NCBI GenBank assembly: GCA_017307855.1
Contig: JAFKGD010000001.1
Location: 496,001 to 560,000 of the forward strand
DNA length: 64,000 nt
Direction: 5' to 3'
Source of the DNA: Burkholderiales bacterium
GTDB lineage: Bacteria; Pseudomonadota; Gammaproteobacteria; Burkholderiales; Burkholderiaceae_C
Part shown: in pieces, positions 1 through 8,753 of the stretch
Position numbering within the stretch: position 1 is the stretch's first letter
Layout of the letters: each line of letters begins with the position of its first letter
Position numbers and translations under genes: made by a program
Notes under the pieces: generated by a model
Database searches by the model: none
What the model was told of the DNA's origin: nothing
What the model saw: only the letters and a program-made list of their open reading frames with translations

Positions 1-390
1 GTGGTCGCACCGCCCGCGCCCGCTCCCATCGCACCGCCCGCGCCCCCGGCGCCTCCTGCGCCGCCGGCAGCGCCCCCTGCACCGCCCGCGCCGCCTGCCG
101 TCGTCGAGGTGAGCCAGTCCGACGTCACCTATCTCAGGCCCCCGGCCATCGTCTACCCGGCCATGAGCCGCCGGCTCAACGAGACCGGCAATGTGATCGT
201 CGCGGTCTACTTCGACGTCGGTGGTGTGCCCAAGCGGGCCGAAATCCTGAAGTCCAGCGGCTACGAGCGGCTGGACCGTGCCGCGCAGGCCGCCATGATG
301 GGCGCCCGCGTGACCCCCTTCCGGCGCCCCGGCATGAGCGACAGCCACGTCTTCATGCTCCGGGCCCCCATCAATTTTGTTCTGGAGTAA
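1..390 (+). CDS. tonB: TonB-family energy transducer, C-terminal part (5' end outside window)
   Basis: The visible 129 residues begin with a Pro/Ala-rich spacer (about residues 2-35) of the kind that spans the periplasm in TonB proteins. A TonB C-terminal domain follows (about residues 42-129, from VTYLRPPAIVYPAMSRRLN to the end). TonB carries energy from the inner-membrane ExbB-ExbD proton channel to outer-membrane receptors for iron complexes. The N-terminal membrane anchor is not present, so the gene almost certainly starts upstream of the window and the GTG at base 1 is not its start. It ends 6 bp before exbB, so the three genes form an operon in the order tonB-exbB-exbD. Regulation upstream cannot be seen. 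Confidence 0.85.
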   Translation: MVAPPAPAPIAPPAPPAPPAPPAAPPAPPAPPAVVEVSQSDVTYLRPPAIVYPAMSRRLNETGNVIVAVYFDVGGVPKRAEILKSSGYERLDRAAQAAMMGARVTPFRRPGMSDSHVFMLRAPINFVLE

Positions 391-396
391 TCGAGT

Positions 397-1107
397 ATGG
401 AAACGCAATTCGGCCTGGCGCACGTGTGGCAGCAAGGCGACTTCGTCATCAAGGTCGTCGCGGTCATCCTGCTGGCGATGTCGCTGGTCTCCTGGATGGT
501 GATCATCATCAAGGCGCTGGACATCGTGAAGTACAAGAAGTTCGCACGCGATGCTGGCGACTTCTGGCACAGCGAGGATTTCGCGGCCGGCCTCGAGAAG
601 CTCGGCAACGATTCGGCCAACCCCTTCCGCGCGCTGGCGCTGGAAGGCCGCGAGGCCACGGCCCACCATCGCAACACCAAGGCGCACCTGCACGATTCGC
701 TCGACGTGAGCGACTGGGTCACGCGCTCGCTGCGCAACGCCATCGACGAGATCACTTCCCGCATGCAGTCCGGCCTGGCCATCCTGGCCTCGGTGGGCTC
801 CACCGCTCCCTTCATCGGCCTGTTCGGCACGGTGTGGGGCATCTATCACGCACTGATCAGCATCGGCGCCAGCGGCCAGGCCACCATCGACCGCGTGGCC
901 GGCCCCGTGGGCGAAGCGCTGATCATGACCGCGCTGGGCCTGGCCGTTGCCATTCCTGCGGTGCTGGGCTACAACGCTCTGGTGCGCGGCAACAAGTTCG
1001 TGCTGGGCAAGCTCAACAGCTTCGCGCACGACCTCCACGCCTACTTCGTGACCGGCGCGCGCGTCTCCAGCGGCTCGGCCACGGTGCTGCCCATCAAGAA
1101 AGGCTGA
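397..1107 (+). CDS. exbB: ExbB/TolQ-type proton channel protein
   Basis: A 236-residue inner-membrane protein of the MotA/TolQ/ExbB family. Three hydrophobic segments are visible: about residues 13-37, 128-150 (SVGSTAPFIGLFGTVWGIYH is the family signature) and 170-195. With ExbD it forms the proton channel that energises TonB. It starts 6 bp after the tonB-like gene and ends 10 bp before exbD, so it is cotranscribed with both. Placement next to TonB and an iron-type hemP gene favours ExbB over TolQ, and no tolR/tolA/tolB genes are near. Confidence 0.92.
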   Translation: METQFGLAHVWQQGDFVIKVVAVILLAMSLVSWMVIIIKALDIVKYKKFARDAGDFWHSEDFAAGLEKLGNDSANPFRALALEGREATAHHRNTKAHLHDSLDVSDWVTRSLRNAIDEITSRMQSGLAILASVGSTAPFIGLFGTVWGIYHALISIGASGQATIDRVAGPVGEALIMTALGLAVAIPAVLGYNALVRGNKFVLGKLNSFAHDLHAYFVTGARVSSGSATVLPIKKG

Positions 1108-1117
1108 GGACAACGCC

Positions 1118-1531
<414 letters not shown>

Positions 1532-1560
1532 GCCTGCAGAGTCGCCCGCCGGGGCAAGAG

Positions 1561-1590
1561 CGGACAGAAGAAAGAATTTGCATCTGTCCG
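1561..1590 (+). repeat. Inverted repeat after exbD
   Basis: An 8-bp inverted repeat, CGGACAGA and TCTGTCCG, with a 14-bp spacer, lies between the exbD stop and the hemP promoter. No T run follows it, so it is not a standard intrinsic terminator. It may stabilise the 3' end of the tonB-exbBD message or act as an operator. Confidence 0.4.
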
Positions 1591-1600
1591 TCCGAACCGC

Positions 1601-1630
1601 TTGACTTATTATTGCGAATCATTATCATTT
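1601..1630 (+). promoter_or_regulatory. hemP promoter overlapped by a Fur box
   Basis: A -35 element TTGACT (1601-1606) is followed after 16 bp by a -10 element TATCAT (1623-1628). Bases 1608-1626 match 14 of 19 positions of the classical Fur box GATAATGATAATCATTATC and cover the -10 element. This predicts repression by iron-loaded Fur. The hemP start codon lies about 25 bp further on. Confidence 0.75.
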
Positions 1631-1655
1631 AGATATTGAATTCGGAAACACAGAC

Positions 1656-1865
1656 ATGTACGCCAACGCTTCCACTGCTCCCCTGCCCGACGAGGCAGCT
1701 GCCGTGCACGCGGCGCCCGCTGCCGAAGAAGCCGATGCAGCCCGTCCTCCCATGCTGGACAGCGAGGAACTGCTGCGCGGTGGCCGCACGGTGATCATTC
1801 GCCACAACGGCGCGTTCTATCGCCTGCAGGCCACCAAGCTCGGCAAACTGATCCTGACCAAATGA
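1656..1865 (+). CDS. hemP: Hemin uptake protein HemP
   Basis: A 69-residue basic protein whose C-terminal half (about residues 35-69, with LLRGGRTVIIRHNGAFYRLQ) carries the HemP/HmuP signature. HmuP-type proteins in Burkholderiales have been linked to expression of haem receptor genes. The first 30 residues are Ala/Pro/Glu-rich and probably disordered. It stands alone behind a strong Fur-type promoter, just after tonB-exbB-exbD. No haem receptor or hmu/bhu transport genes are in the window, so its partners must lie elsewhere. Confidence 0.85.
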   Translation: MYANASTAPLPDEAAAVHAAPAAEEADAARPPMLDSEELLRGGRTVIIRHNGAFYRLQATKLGKLILTK

Positions 1866-1977
1866 GTTTCATCGTGGGGCGACTCCAAGGACTTGTCCAA
1901 GTCTCCAAGGGTCGTTTTTAGCTAGCCAACGGGCCCGCCCGTCCAGCCAAGCGCTTTTTTCCACATTTCCCAAAGAG

Positions 1978-2003
1978 AAAGCCGCCCGATGGGCGGCTTT
2001 CTT
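1978..2003. terminator. Bidirectional intrinsic terminator
   Basis: The hairpin GCCGCCC-GAT-GGGCGGC is flanked by AAA on the left and TTTCTT on the right. It sits between the convergent hemP and GlcG/HbpS-like genes and could serve both. Confidence 0.75.
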
Positions 2004-2024
2004 CATGGACCGAGGCCTGGACGA

Positions 2025-2432
2025 TCAGAGGCCGATGGCCGCAATGCCGGCCTTGGCAATCTGCGCATCCTCGGTCGACTTGACGCCGCTCACGCCGACG
2101 GCCCCGATGCATTCGCCGTCCTTCATGATCGGCACGCCACCTTCGAGCATGCCCTCGAGCGTGGGCGCGCTCAGGAACGAATAGCGCCCGCCGTTGATGA
2201 CGTCCTCGTATCCCTTGCTCTCGCGGCGTCCCAGAGCGGCCGTGCGGGCTTTGGCAGGGGCGATGTGCGACGAAATCGCGGCGACGCCGTCCAGTCGCTG
2301 CAGCCACAGCAGATGACCACCGTCGTCGACGATGGCGATGGTCACGGCCCACTTGTTCTTGACAGCTTCGGCTTCTGCGGCTGCGGCGATGGCCTTGACG
2401 TCGGCCAGTTCGAGGTAGGACTTGGTTTTCAT
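2025..2432 (-). CDS. GlcG/HbpS-family (DUF336) haem-binding-like protein
   Basis: A 135-residue protein of the GlcG/HbpS family. Family features are the DDGGHLLWLQRLDG segment, the APAKARTAALGRRES segment and a glycine-rich C-terminal half (GGVPIMKDGECIGAVGVSG). Members are small octameric proteins, some of which bind haem or corrinoids; many have no known role. The start chosen is the ATG at 2432 (MKTKSYLEL), preceded by an AGAGAG ribosome site. The open frame runs 33 codons further upstream, but that part does not resemble the family. It is a single-gene unit convergent with hemP, and closeness to iron genes is only suggestive of a haem link. Confidence 0.8.
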   Translation of the reverse strand: MKTKSYLELADVKAIAAAAEAEAVKNKWAVTIAIVDDGGHLLWLQRLDGVAAISSHIAPAKARTAALGRRESKGYEDVINGGRYSFLSAPTLEGMLEGGVPIMKDGECIGAVGVSGVKSTEDAQIAKAGIAAIGL

Positions 2433-2681
2433 GCGATGTGCTCTCTTGTAGATGCGTTGGACACGATGCGGAACGCGCGAGCATACGGCACGCATCGGGA
2501 TGGCGATCGCACGCCAGCGCAAATCAGCCATGACCTGCGTGCACGTGCCGGGCGGCAGACCGCGCGCCCTGCGGCTTGCCGCGAATAGACTGCAAGTTGT
2601 GCGGGAATAGCCGAGGAACGATCTTGAATACTCCTAGAATGGATCAAACTGCCGAAAGCAGCCCCAGAAGGAGCACCCGAA

Positions 2682-3377
2682 ATGAACGACCAAGTCCAGA
2701 CTTACGAACAAGGCGCAGGCTATGCCTATGGCGCCGAGCAGCGCAACCGCGTATTGCGCAACACTTACTGGCTTCTGGCGCTCTCGCTGGCGCCAACCGT
2801 GCTGGGTGCCTGGATTGGCGTGGCCACGGGCATCACCGCGTCGTTGCGTGGCGGTGTGGGCCTGATGGTGTTCCTGGTTGGCGCGTTCGGTTTCATGTTC
2901 GCCATCGAGAAGACCAAGAATTCGGCCGCGGGTGTGCCTGTGCTGCTGGGCTTCACGTTCTTCATGGGCCTGATGCTCTCGCGCCTGATCGCGATGGTGC
3001 TGGGGTTCAGCAACGGCGCACAACTCGTCATGACGGCATTTGGCGGCACGGCCGCCGTGTTCTTCGCCATGGCCAGCCTGGCTACCGTGATCAAGCGTGA
3101 CCTGTCGGGCATGGGCAAGTTCCTGTTCGTCGGTGTGATCGTGCTGTTCGTGGGCAGCATCATCAACGTGTTCGTCGGATCGTCGGCCGCAATGATGGCC
3201 ATCTCCGTGGCCGCCATCGGTATCTTCAGCGCCTTCATGCTGTACGACGTCAAGCGCATCCTCGACGGCGGCGAGACCAACTACATCAGCGCCACCCTGG
3301 CCCTGTACCTGGACATCTACAACGTGTTCCAGAGCCTGCTGGCCCTGCTGGGCATCTTCGGCGGCGAGCGCGACTGA
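2682..3377 (+). CDS. Bax inhibitor-1/YccA family membrane protein
   Basis: A 231-residue protein of the BI-1 family (YccA/YbhL type). It has a short soluble N-terminus (residues 1-25, including YEQGAGYAYGAEQRNRVLRN) and then seven closely packed hydrophobic segments to the C-terminus. The family acts in the inner membrane as a pH-sensitive ion leak or as a modulator of FtsH proteolysis in E. coli. An AGGAG-type ribosome site precedes the ATG. It is a single-gene unit closed by a strong terminator. Confidence 0.88.
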   Translation: MNDQVQTYEQGAGYAYGAEQRNRVLRNTYWLLALSLAPTVLGAWIGVATGITASLRGGVGLMVFLVGAFGFMFAIEKTKNSAAGVPVLLGFTFFMGLMLSRLIAMVLGFSNGAQLVMTAFGGTAAVFFAMASLATVIKRDLSGMGKFLFVGVIVLFVGSIINVFVGSSAAMMAISVAAIGIFSAFMLYDVKRILDGGETNYISATLALYLDIYNVFQSLLALLGIFGGERD

Positions 3378-3396
3378 AAAAGTGCTGACGACTGAA

Positions 3397-3427
3397 TGAA
3401 AAAAGGGCCCCTCGGGGCCCTTTTTCT
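3397..3427 (+). terminator. Intrinsic terminator after the BI-1 gene
   Basis: The hairpin GGGCCCC-TC-GGGGCCC is flanked by an A run and a T run (TTTTTCTTT). The symmetric A/T tracts may also let it serve the convergent rlmD gene. Confidence 0.85.
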
Positions 3428-3471
3428 TTGACGCAGCCGTTCCGCCTTTGTCGATGGCGGAACGCTTTTTC

Positions 3472-4887
3472 TCAGCGCTGCAGTTCAAACACCGCGATCG
3501 ATTCCACGTGCGCCGTGTGCGGGAACATGTTCATCATGCCGGCCTGCGTGCAACGATAGCCTGCCTGGTGCACGAGCAGGCCCGCATCGCGCGCAAGCGT
3601 GGCCGGATTGCAGCTCACGTAGACGATGCGCTGCGGCGGCAGCCAGTCACCCCGCAGTTCGGGCTGCTGGTGCAGGTCGGCCAGCGCCTTGGCCAGAGCG
3701 AACGCGCCTTCGCGCGGCGGATCGACGAGCCACTTCTGCGCCATGCCGTCACCCGTCAACAGTTCGGGCGTCATCTCGAACAGGTTCCGCGCGGCAAAGG
3801 TCGTGGGCGCGAGCGCGGGCTGCCCCTGCGCGGCTCGGCGCGTCTGGTTGTGGCGCAGGTTTTCGCGCGAACGCGCCACCAGAGCCTCGCTGCCTTCGAT
3901 GCCCAGCACCTCGGCGGCGCGTGTCCCCAGCGGCAGCGTGAAGTTGCCCAGACCGCAGAACCAGTCGATCACCCGCTCGTCGGGCCGCACGTCCAGCAGG
4001 CGCAATGCCCGCCCCACCATGACGTTGTTGATGTGCGGGTTGACCTGGGTGAAATCGGTCGGCCGGAACGGCATGTCGATGCCGAACTCGGGCAGCGCGT
4101 AGGCCAGCGGCGTGGCGCCGTCGGAGTCCAGCAGATGCACCGTGTCCGGCCCCTTGGGTTGCAGCCACCATTGAACGCCCGGATGAGCGGCCGCGAAATC
4201 ACGCAGACGCTGACGATCCGGTTCAGACAGGGGTTCCAGGTGCCGCAACACCAGCGCCGTCACGGTATCGCCGCAAGCCAGTTCGATCTGCGGGCAGGTG
4301 TCTCGCGCCTGCAGGCCAGCCACCAGTTCGCGCAACGGCATCAGCATGGCGCTCACATGCGGCGGCAGTACGGGGCAGACGCCCATGTCGGCCACGTAAC
4401 GGCTCTTGCGCTCGTGGAAGCCCACGAGCACCGTGCCCTTCTTGATCACATGGCGCACCGAAAGGCGGGCGCGATAGCGATAGCCCCAGGCCGGGCCCTC
4501 GATGGGCGGCAGGATGCTTTCCGCCCTCACCTTGCCCAGGTGCCAGAGGTTGTCTTCGAGCACACGCTGCTTGATCGCCACCTGCGCGCCCACATGCAGA
4601 TGCTGCATCTTGCAGCCCCCGCACGCGCCGGCATGCAGTCCGAAATGCGGGCAGCCTGGTCGCACACGTTGCGCCGATTCGCGGTGCACCGCCGTGAGCG
4701 TGGCCTGCTCCCAGTTGCCCTTCTTGCGGTGAGTGGTGGCGCTCACCAGTTCGAACGGTAGCGCACCATCGATGAATACGACCTTGCCTTCGGGGTTGCG
4801 GGCCACGCCCTGCGCTTCGATGTCGAGCGCATCCACGTGCAACCATCCCGCGGGCAGTGTGGAACTGCCGGATTTTTCTTCTGTCAT
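3472..4887 (-). CDS. rlmD: 23S rRNA (uracil-C5)-methyltransferase RlmD
   Basis: A 471-residue RNA m5U methyltransferase of the TrmA/RlmD family. An N-terminal TRAM-like domain (about residues 10-65) is followed by the iron-sulfur cluster cysteines C79, C89 and C92. The SAM-binding motif [13 protein letters not shown] sits in the C-terminal half, and the catalytic cysteine is C426 in [12 protein letters not shown]. RlmD methylates U1939 of 23S rRNA with SAM. It lies 85 bp downstream of nlpD on the same strand, where rpoS intervenes in many relatives. Confidence 0.92.
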   Translation of the reverse strand: MTEEKSGSSTLPAGWLHVDALDIEAQGVARNPEGKVVFIDGALPFELVSATTHRKKGNWEQATLTAVHRESAQRVRPGCPHFGLHAGACGGCKMQHLHVGAQVAIKQRVLEDNLWHLGKVRAESILPPIEGPAWGYRYRARLSVRHVIKKGTVLVGFHERKSRYVADMGVCPVLPPHVSAMLMPLRELVAGLQARDTCPQIELACGDTVTALVLRHLEPLSEPDRQRLRDFAAAHPGVQWWLQPKGPDTVHLLDSDGATPLAYALPEFGIDMPFRPTDFTQVNPHINNVMVGRALRLLDVRPDERVIDWFCGLGNFTLPLGTRAAEVLGIEGSEALVARSRENLRHNQTRRAAQGQPALAPTTFAARNLFEMTPELLTGDGMAQKWLVDPPREGAFALAKALADLHQQPELRGDWLPPQRIVYVSCNPATLARDAGLLVHQAGYRCTQAGMMNMFPHTAHVESIAVFELQR

Positions 4888-4972
4888 CCCCCGATTGTCT
4901 CAGGCCGCTGCACGATTTCTGCAACGCCGGTCCATACGACACTGGCGTCACGTGCGCGCCAGCCCGCCGGCG

Positions 4973-5881
4973 TTACCTTCCGGGAAGGTAGCGCGCGGGA
5001 TCGACCGGCTTGCCCTGGCGGCGGATCTCGAAATGCAGCTTCACGCGGTCGGCATCGCTGCTGCCCATCTCGGCGATCTTCTGGCCGCGCTGCACCGCCT
5101 GCTCTTCCTTGACCAGCAAGGTCTGGTTGTGCGCGTAGGCGGTGAGGTAGGTGTTGTTGTGCTTGAGGATGATGAGGTTGCCGTAGCCGCGCAGGCCAGC
5201 GCCCGCATACACCACACGGCCGTCGGCGGCAGCCAGCACCGGATCGCCCACCTTGCCGGCGATGTCCAGGCCTTTGTTGCGTGCCTCGTCGAAACCTGCG
5301 ATCAGTTGACCCGTCGCCGGCCACATCCAGTTGACGGCGTCGTCGCCACCCGTCGCAGGCGCAGGGGCCGGTGCCGCCGCAGGCGGTACGGCAGCCACGC
5401 GCGGCTCGCTGGCCGACGGGGCGGGCGCTGGCGCAGCAGATGAGCCGGGCCCGGGAATGGGACGCGTGATGACACCGTTCTCGTTGGGCACCGGGCCGGA
5501 GGCTGCCGGCGCGGGCGCTGCGGCGACCATGACCGGAGGCACGACGCGCAGCACCTGGCCCACCTCGATGAGGTTGGGGTTCTCAAGATTGTTCCAGCGC
5601 ACGATGTCGCGCCAATTCTGACCCGTGTCGAGTCCGATACGCATGACCGTGTCACCCGGGCGCACGGTGTAGTAGCCGGGCTTGCCAGCGTTCTCCGCGC
5701 CCGGCAGCGGCTTGGCGGTAGCCGCCGCCCCGGGAGCGACAACCACACCCGACAGGCTGCTTCCACGATCTTCGACCGGCGCACGAGAACTGCGCGATGC
5801 ACAACCTGCCAGCACTGCCGCTGCCAGCACGATGACGCTCCACGATTTCAACCGTCCGCGCACCAAACCCATACCTGTCAT
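4973..5881 (-). CDS. nlpD: NlpD-like lipoprotein (LysM plus degenerate M23 domain)
   Basis: A roughly 300-residue outer-membrane lipoprotein. Its signal sequence ends in the lipobox LAGC (cysteine near residue 27). A LysM peptidoglycan-binding domain covers about residues 72-116, followed by a Pro/Ala linker and an M23 (LytM) domain (about residues 195-302). The canonical first zinc ligand is replaced (NKGLDI instead of HxGxD). The domain is therefore probably not a peptidase but an activator of amidases such as AmiC, as for E. coli NlpD. ATGs at 5881 and 5872 are both possible starts. It is the third gene of the surE-pcm-nlpD unit. Confidence 0.9.
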   Translation of the reverse strand: MTGMGLVRGRLKSWSVIVLAAAVLAGCASRSSRAPVEDRGSSLSGVVVAPGAAATAKPLPGAENAGKPGYYTVRPGDTVMRIGLDTGQNWRDIVRWNNLENPNLIEVGQVLRVVPPVMVAAAPAPAASGPVPNENGVITRPIPGPGSSAAPAPAPSASEPRVAAVPPAAAPAPAPATGGDDAVNWMWPATGQLIAGFDEARNKGLDIAGKVGDPVLAAADGRVVYAGAGLRGYGNLIILKHNNTYLTAYAHNQTLLVKEEQAVQRGQKIAEMGSSDADRVKLHFEIRRQGKPVDPARYLPGR

Positions 5882-5885
5882 CCCT

Positions 5886-6686
5886 TCAAGCGATGCCCGA
5901 TTTTAGGGGCACGAATTGCACGGCCTCAAGGAAGGCCTTCTGAACACCGTGTGTAAGTTTGTCTATCACGACCAGACTCTGTCGGCCTGCGGTCGATTGC
6001 ACTGGCGCGACGATGCGCCCGCCGATCGCGAGCTGCTCGATCCAGGCGTCGGGCACGGCCTCGCCGCCCGCAGCCGCGATGATGGCCGAGTACGGCGCAC
6101 CCCTGGCGTAGCCAAGCATGCCGTCGCCGAAGAGCAGGTGCACGTTCGGCAGCCGCATCGGCCGCAGGTTGTCGCGCGCCTTGTCGTGCAGGCCGCGCAG
6201 GCGCTCGATGCTGTAGACCTCGCGCGCGACGCGGGCGAGCACGGCGGCCTGGTAGCCGCAGCCCGTGCCGATCTCCAGGATACGGCCGCGCTGCGCCGCG
6301 CTTGTGGCCTGGGCGAACGCCGGTGCGGCCAGCACGAGCTCGATCATGCGGGCCACGACGTTGGGCTTGGAGATCGTCTGGCCCAGCCCGATGGGCAAGC
6401 TGGTGTCCTCGTAGGCCTGGTTGGCCAGCGCGCTGTCGACGAAGAGATGGCGCTGCACGCCGCCCATGGCCGCGAGCACATCGGGATGCGAGAGGCCCTG
6501 CGCGGCCAGCTTCTGCACCATGCGTTCGCGCGCGGCCTGGGAGTCCAGCCCCAGGCCTTGGGGACGAACGGCCGCTACCGACGCGGATGCGCGAACCGCC
6601 GTAGCGGCGGGCGTTGCCGGCCGGGTTCGCCCGGCAGCCGCGCCCTGCGTGGGCAGGGTGGCCGGAAAGGTCGGGCGGCGGGTCAT
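5886..6686 (-). CDS. pcm: Protein-L-isoaspartate O-methyltransferase
   Basis: A 266-residue SAM-dependent methyltransferase that repairs isoaspartyl damage. Family motifs are visible: [15 protein letters not shown] near the start of the catalytic domain and the SAM loop [16 protein letters not shown]. About 50 Ala/Thr/Arg-rich residues precede the domain; this extension is longer than in E. coli Pcm and looks disordered. The ATG at 6684-6686 overlaps the surE stop (6683-6685), which implies translational coupling. The frame stays open into surE, but that upstream stretch is a shadow. Confidence 0.92.
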   Translation of the reverse strand: MTRRPTFPATLPTQGAAAGRTRPATPAATAVRASASVAAVRPQGLGLDSQAARERMVQKLAAQGLSHPDVLAAMGGVQRHLFVDSALANQAYEDTSLPIGLGQTISKPNVVARMIELVLAAPAFAQATSAAQRGRILEIGTGCGYQAAVLARVAREVYSIERLRGLHDKARDNLRPMRLPNVHLLFGDGMLGYARGAPYSAIIAAAGGEAVPDAWIEQLAIGGRIVAPVQSTAGRQSLVVIDKLTHGVQKAFLEAVQFVPLKSGIA

Positions 6687-7468
6687 GTGCTGGCCGTTGC
6701 CGCCGGGGCCGCGCCGCCCAACCTCGAAGCCGTCTGTGCCCAGTAGCGCAGATTGTCGTGATCGGTCAGGTCGACCTGCAGCGGCGTGATCGCGACGTGG
6801 CCCGTCGCGGTGGCGTGGAAGTCCGTGCCCTCGGCTTCGTCCTTGGCCGGACCCGCACTGCCGATCCAGTACATCGTCTCGCCACGCGGATTCACCTGCG
6901 TGATGACGCGTTCGGCCGCATGCCGGCGGCCCAGCCGGCAGATACGCGGGGCCTTGAGCTGGTCGGCGGGCAGGTTGGGAATGTTCACGTTGAGCAGCCA
7001 CGCACCCTCGCCGAGCAATTGCTGCTGGTCGAGCTGCGCCACCAGCGATCGTGCCGCCAACGCAGCCGCGTCGATGTGCTTCCAGCCCTTCTCGACCTGC
7101 GAAAACGCGATCGCGGGAATGCCGAACAGGAAGCCTTCCATGGCAGCGCCCACGGTGCCCGAATAGATGGTGTCGTCGCCCATGTTGGCGCCGTTGTTGA
7201 TGCCCGAAACCACGAGGTCGGGCCGGTAGCCCAGCATGCCCGTCAACGCCACGTGCACGCAGTCGGCCGGCGTGCCGTTGATGTAGGTGAAACCGTTGGC
7301 GGCCTTCTGCACGTACAGCGGCGAATGCAGCGTCAGCGCATTGGATTTGGCGCTGTTGTTGTGCTCGGGTGCCACCACTTCGACCTCGGCCACCGTGCGC
7401 AACGCCTCATACAGCGCGACGATGCCCTGAGCCTGGTAACCATCGTCGTTGCAGATGAGGATTTTCAT
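6683..7468 (-). CDS. surE: 5'/3'-nucleotidase SurE
   Basis: A 261-residue SurE-family phosphatase. It opens with the metal-binding motif [16 protein letters not shown] and carries [20 protein letters not shown], both diagnostic. SurE removes phosphate from nucleoside monophosphates and short polyphosphate, and its gene is commonly linked to pcm and nlpD. The ATG at 7468 was chosen because the family starts with this motif; 28 further open codons upstream are not conserved-looking. First gene of the surE-pcm-nlpD operon. Confidence 0.94.
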   Translation of the reverse strand: MKILICNDDGYQAQGIVALYEALRTVAEVEVVAPEHNNSAKSNALTLHSPLYVQKAANGFTYINGTPADCVHVALTGMLGYRPDLVVSGINNGANMGDDTIYSGTVGAAMEGFLFGIPAIAFSQVEKGWKHIDAAALAARSLVAQLDQQQLLGEGAWLLNVNIPNLPADQLKAPRICRLGRRHAAERVITQVNPRGETMYWIGSAGPAKDEAEGTDFHATATGHVAITPLQVDLTDHDNLRYWAQTASRLGGAAPAATAST

Positions 7469-7594
7469 TGTCGTTTCGGCCAGGTTTGCGACCGCAGATT
7501 GTAGGCGGCCGTCGCCCGCAGGACAGGCACCGCCGCGCGGCGTGCCTATCATGTGTGCCAGCGCCCGCCCATCCCATCACGGAGACACACGACC

Positions 7595-8569
7595 ATGCAT
7601 GCCTGGCTTTGCGAGAACCCTGTGGGCGTCGATGCCTTGACGTGGAAGGAACGCCCCACCCCCGAGCCCGGCCCCGGCCAGGTGCTCGTCGCCATCGAGG
7701 CGGCCAGCCTCAACTTCCCTGACCTGCTCATCGTGCAGAACCTCTACCAGATGAAGCCCGAGCTTCCCTTCGTGCCCGGCTCCGAATTCGCGGGCACGGT
7801 GCAGGCGCTGGGCGACGGCGTGAAGCACCTGCGCGCGGGACAGAAGGTCGCCTGCATGGCCGGCACCGGTGGCTTCGGTACACATGCTGCTGTCGATGCC
7901 CGGCTCTGCGTGCCATTGCCCGCCACCTTCTCCGCCACCGACGCAGCGGCTTTCATCCTCACCTATGGCACGACACACCATGCGCTGATCGACCGCGCGC
8001 AACTCAAGGCAGGCGAAACTGTGCTGGTGCTCGGCGCGGCCGGTGGCGTGGGCACGGCCGCCATACAGGTCGCCAAGGCCACGGGCGCGCGCGTGATCGC
8101 TGCCGCCTCCAGCGACGAGAAATGCGAGCTGTGCCGTGCCTTGGGTGCCGACACCACCATCAACTACGCCACAGCCAACCTGCGTGACGCCATCAAGCAG
8201 GCCACCGACGGCCGGGGCCCCGACGTGGTGTACGACCCCGTGGGCGGCGACATGGCCGAACCCGTGTTCCGGTCCATTGCCTGGCGGGGACGCTATCTGG
8301 TCGTCGGCTTTGCCGCAGGATCGATTCCAGCGCTGCCGATGAACCTGCCTCTGCTAAAAGGTGCTTCCCTGGTTGGCGTGTTCTGGGGCGACTTCGCGCG
8401 ACGCGAGCCCGAGGCCAACGTCCGCATGCTCGAAGAACTGGCGGCGTGGTACGCCCAGGGCCGCATCAAGCCGGTCATCGACCGCGTCCTGCCCATGGCC
8501 GAACTCAAGCAGGCCTTCGCGCTGATGGCGTCGCGCAAGGTCCGCGGCAAGCTGGTGATGGTGAACTGA
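7595..8569 (+). CDS. NADPH:quinone oxidoreductase-like zinc-free MDR protein
   Basis: A 324-residue medium-chain dehydrogenase/reductase. It has a GroES-like N-terminal domain (residues 1-120) with FVPGSEFAGTVQALG and a Rossmann domain with VLVLGAAGGVGTAAIQVAKA. Catalytic zinc ligands are absent, which places it with quinone oxidoreductases (QorA/NQR type). The C-terminus (GRIKPVIDRVLPMAELKQAF) is typical. The start is the ATG at 7595 behind GGAGA. It is a single-gene unit divergent from surE and closed by a terminator. The substrate is unknown; enoyl-reductase-like or quinone-reducing activity are both possible. Confidence 0.85.
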   Translation: MHAWLCENPVGVDALTWKERPTPEPGPGQVLVAIEAASLNFPDLLIVQNLYQMKPELPFVPGSEFAGTVQALGDGVKHLRAGQKVACMAGTGGFGTHAAVDARLCVPLPATFSATDAAAFILTYGTTHHALIDRAQLKAGETVLVLGAAGGVGTAAIQVAKATGARVIAAASSDEKCELCRALGADTTINYATANLRDAIKQATDGRGPDVVYDPVGGDMAEPVFRSIAWRGRYLVVGFAAGSIPALPMNLPLLKGASLVGVFWGDFARREPEANVRMLEELAAWYAQGRIKPVIDRVLPMAELKQAFALMASRKVRGKLVMVN

Positions 8570-8601
8570 GGGCTGCGCGCGAGAAGACGGCGCAGGAAGG
8601 A

Positions 8602-8632
8602 AAAACGCGCACCGAGGTGCGCGTTTTCTTCA
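8602..8632 (+). terminator. Intrinsic terminator after the quinone reductase gene
   Basis: The stem ACGCGCACC-GAG-GGTGCGCGT (one unpaired or slipped base) is flanked by AAAA on the left and TTTTCTT on the right. It lies just before the oppositely oriented tRNA-His gene. Confidence 0.7.
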
Positions 8633-8640
8633 CTGATCTT

Positions 8641-8717
8641 TGGGGTGGCTGATGGGACTCGAACCCACGACGACCAGAATCACAATCTGGGACTCTACCA
8701 ACTGAGCTACAGCCACC
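8641..8717 (-). tRNA. tRNA-His (GUG)
   Basis: The reverse complement folds as a cloverleaf. The acceptor stem is GTGGCTG/CAGCCAC with the extra 5' G (position -1) that marks tRNA-His. The anticodon loop TTGTGAT gives anticodon GTG, and CCA is encoded at the 3' end (8641-8643). The D-arm and T-arm (GGGTTCGAGTCCC) are canonical. It lies downstream of ppiD. Confidence 0.96.
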
Positions 8718-8753
8718 GCAAGCCAGCGATTATAGCGCGGATTGCGCCCCCGG

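Noticed and set aside
1561-1590. Inverted repeat as an intrinsic terminator of exbD
   Set aside because: There is no T tract after the stem, so it is listed only as a repeat.
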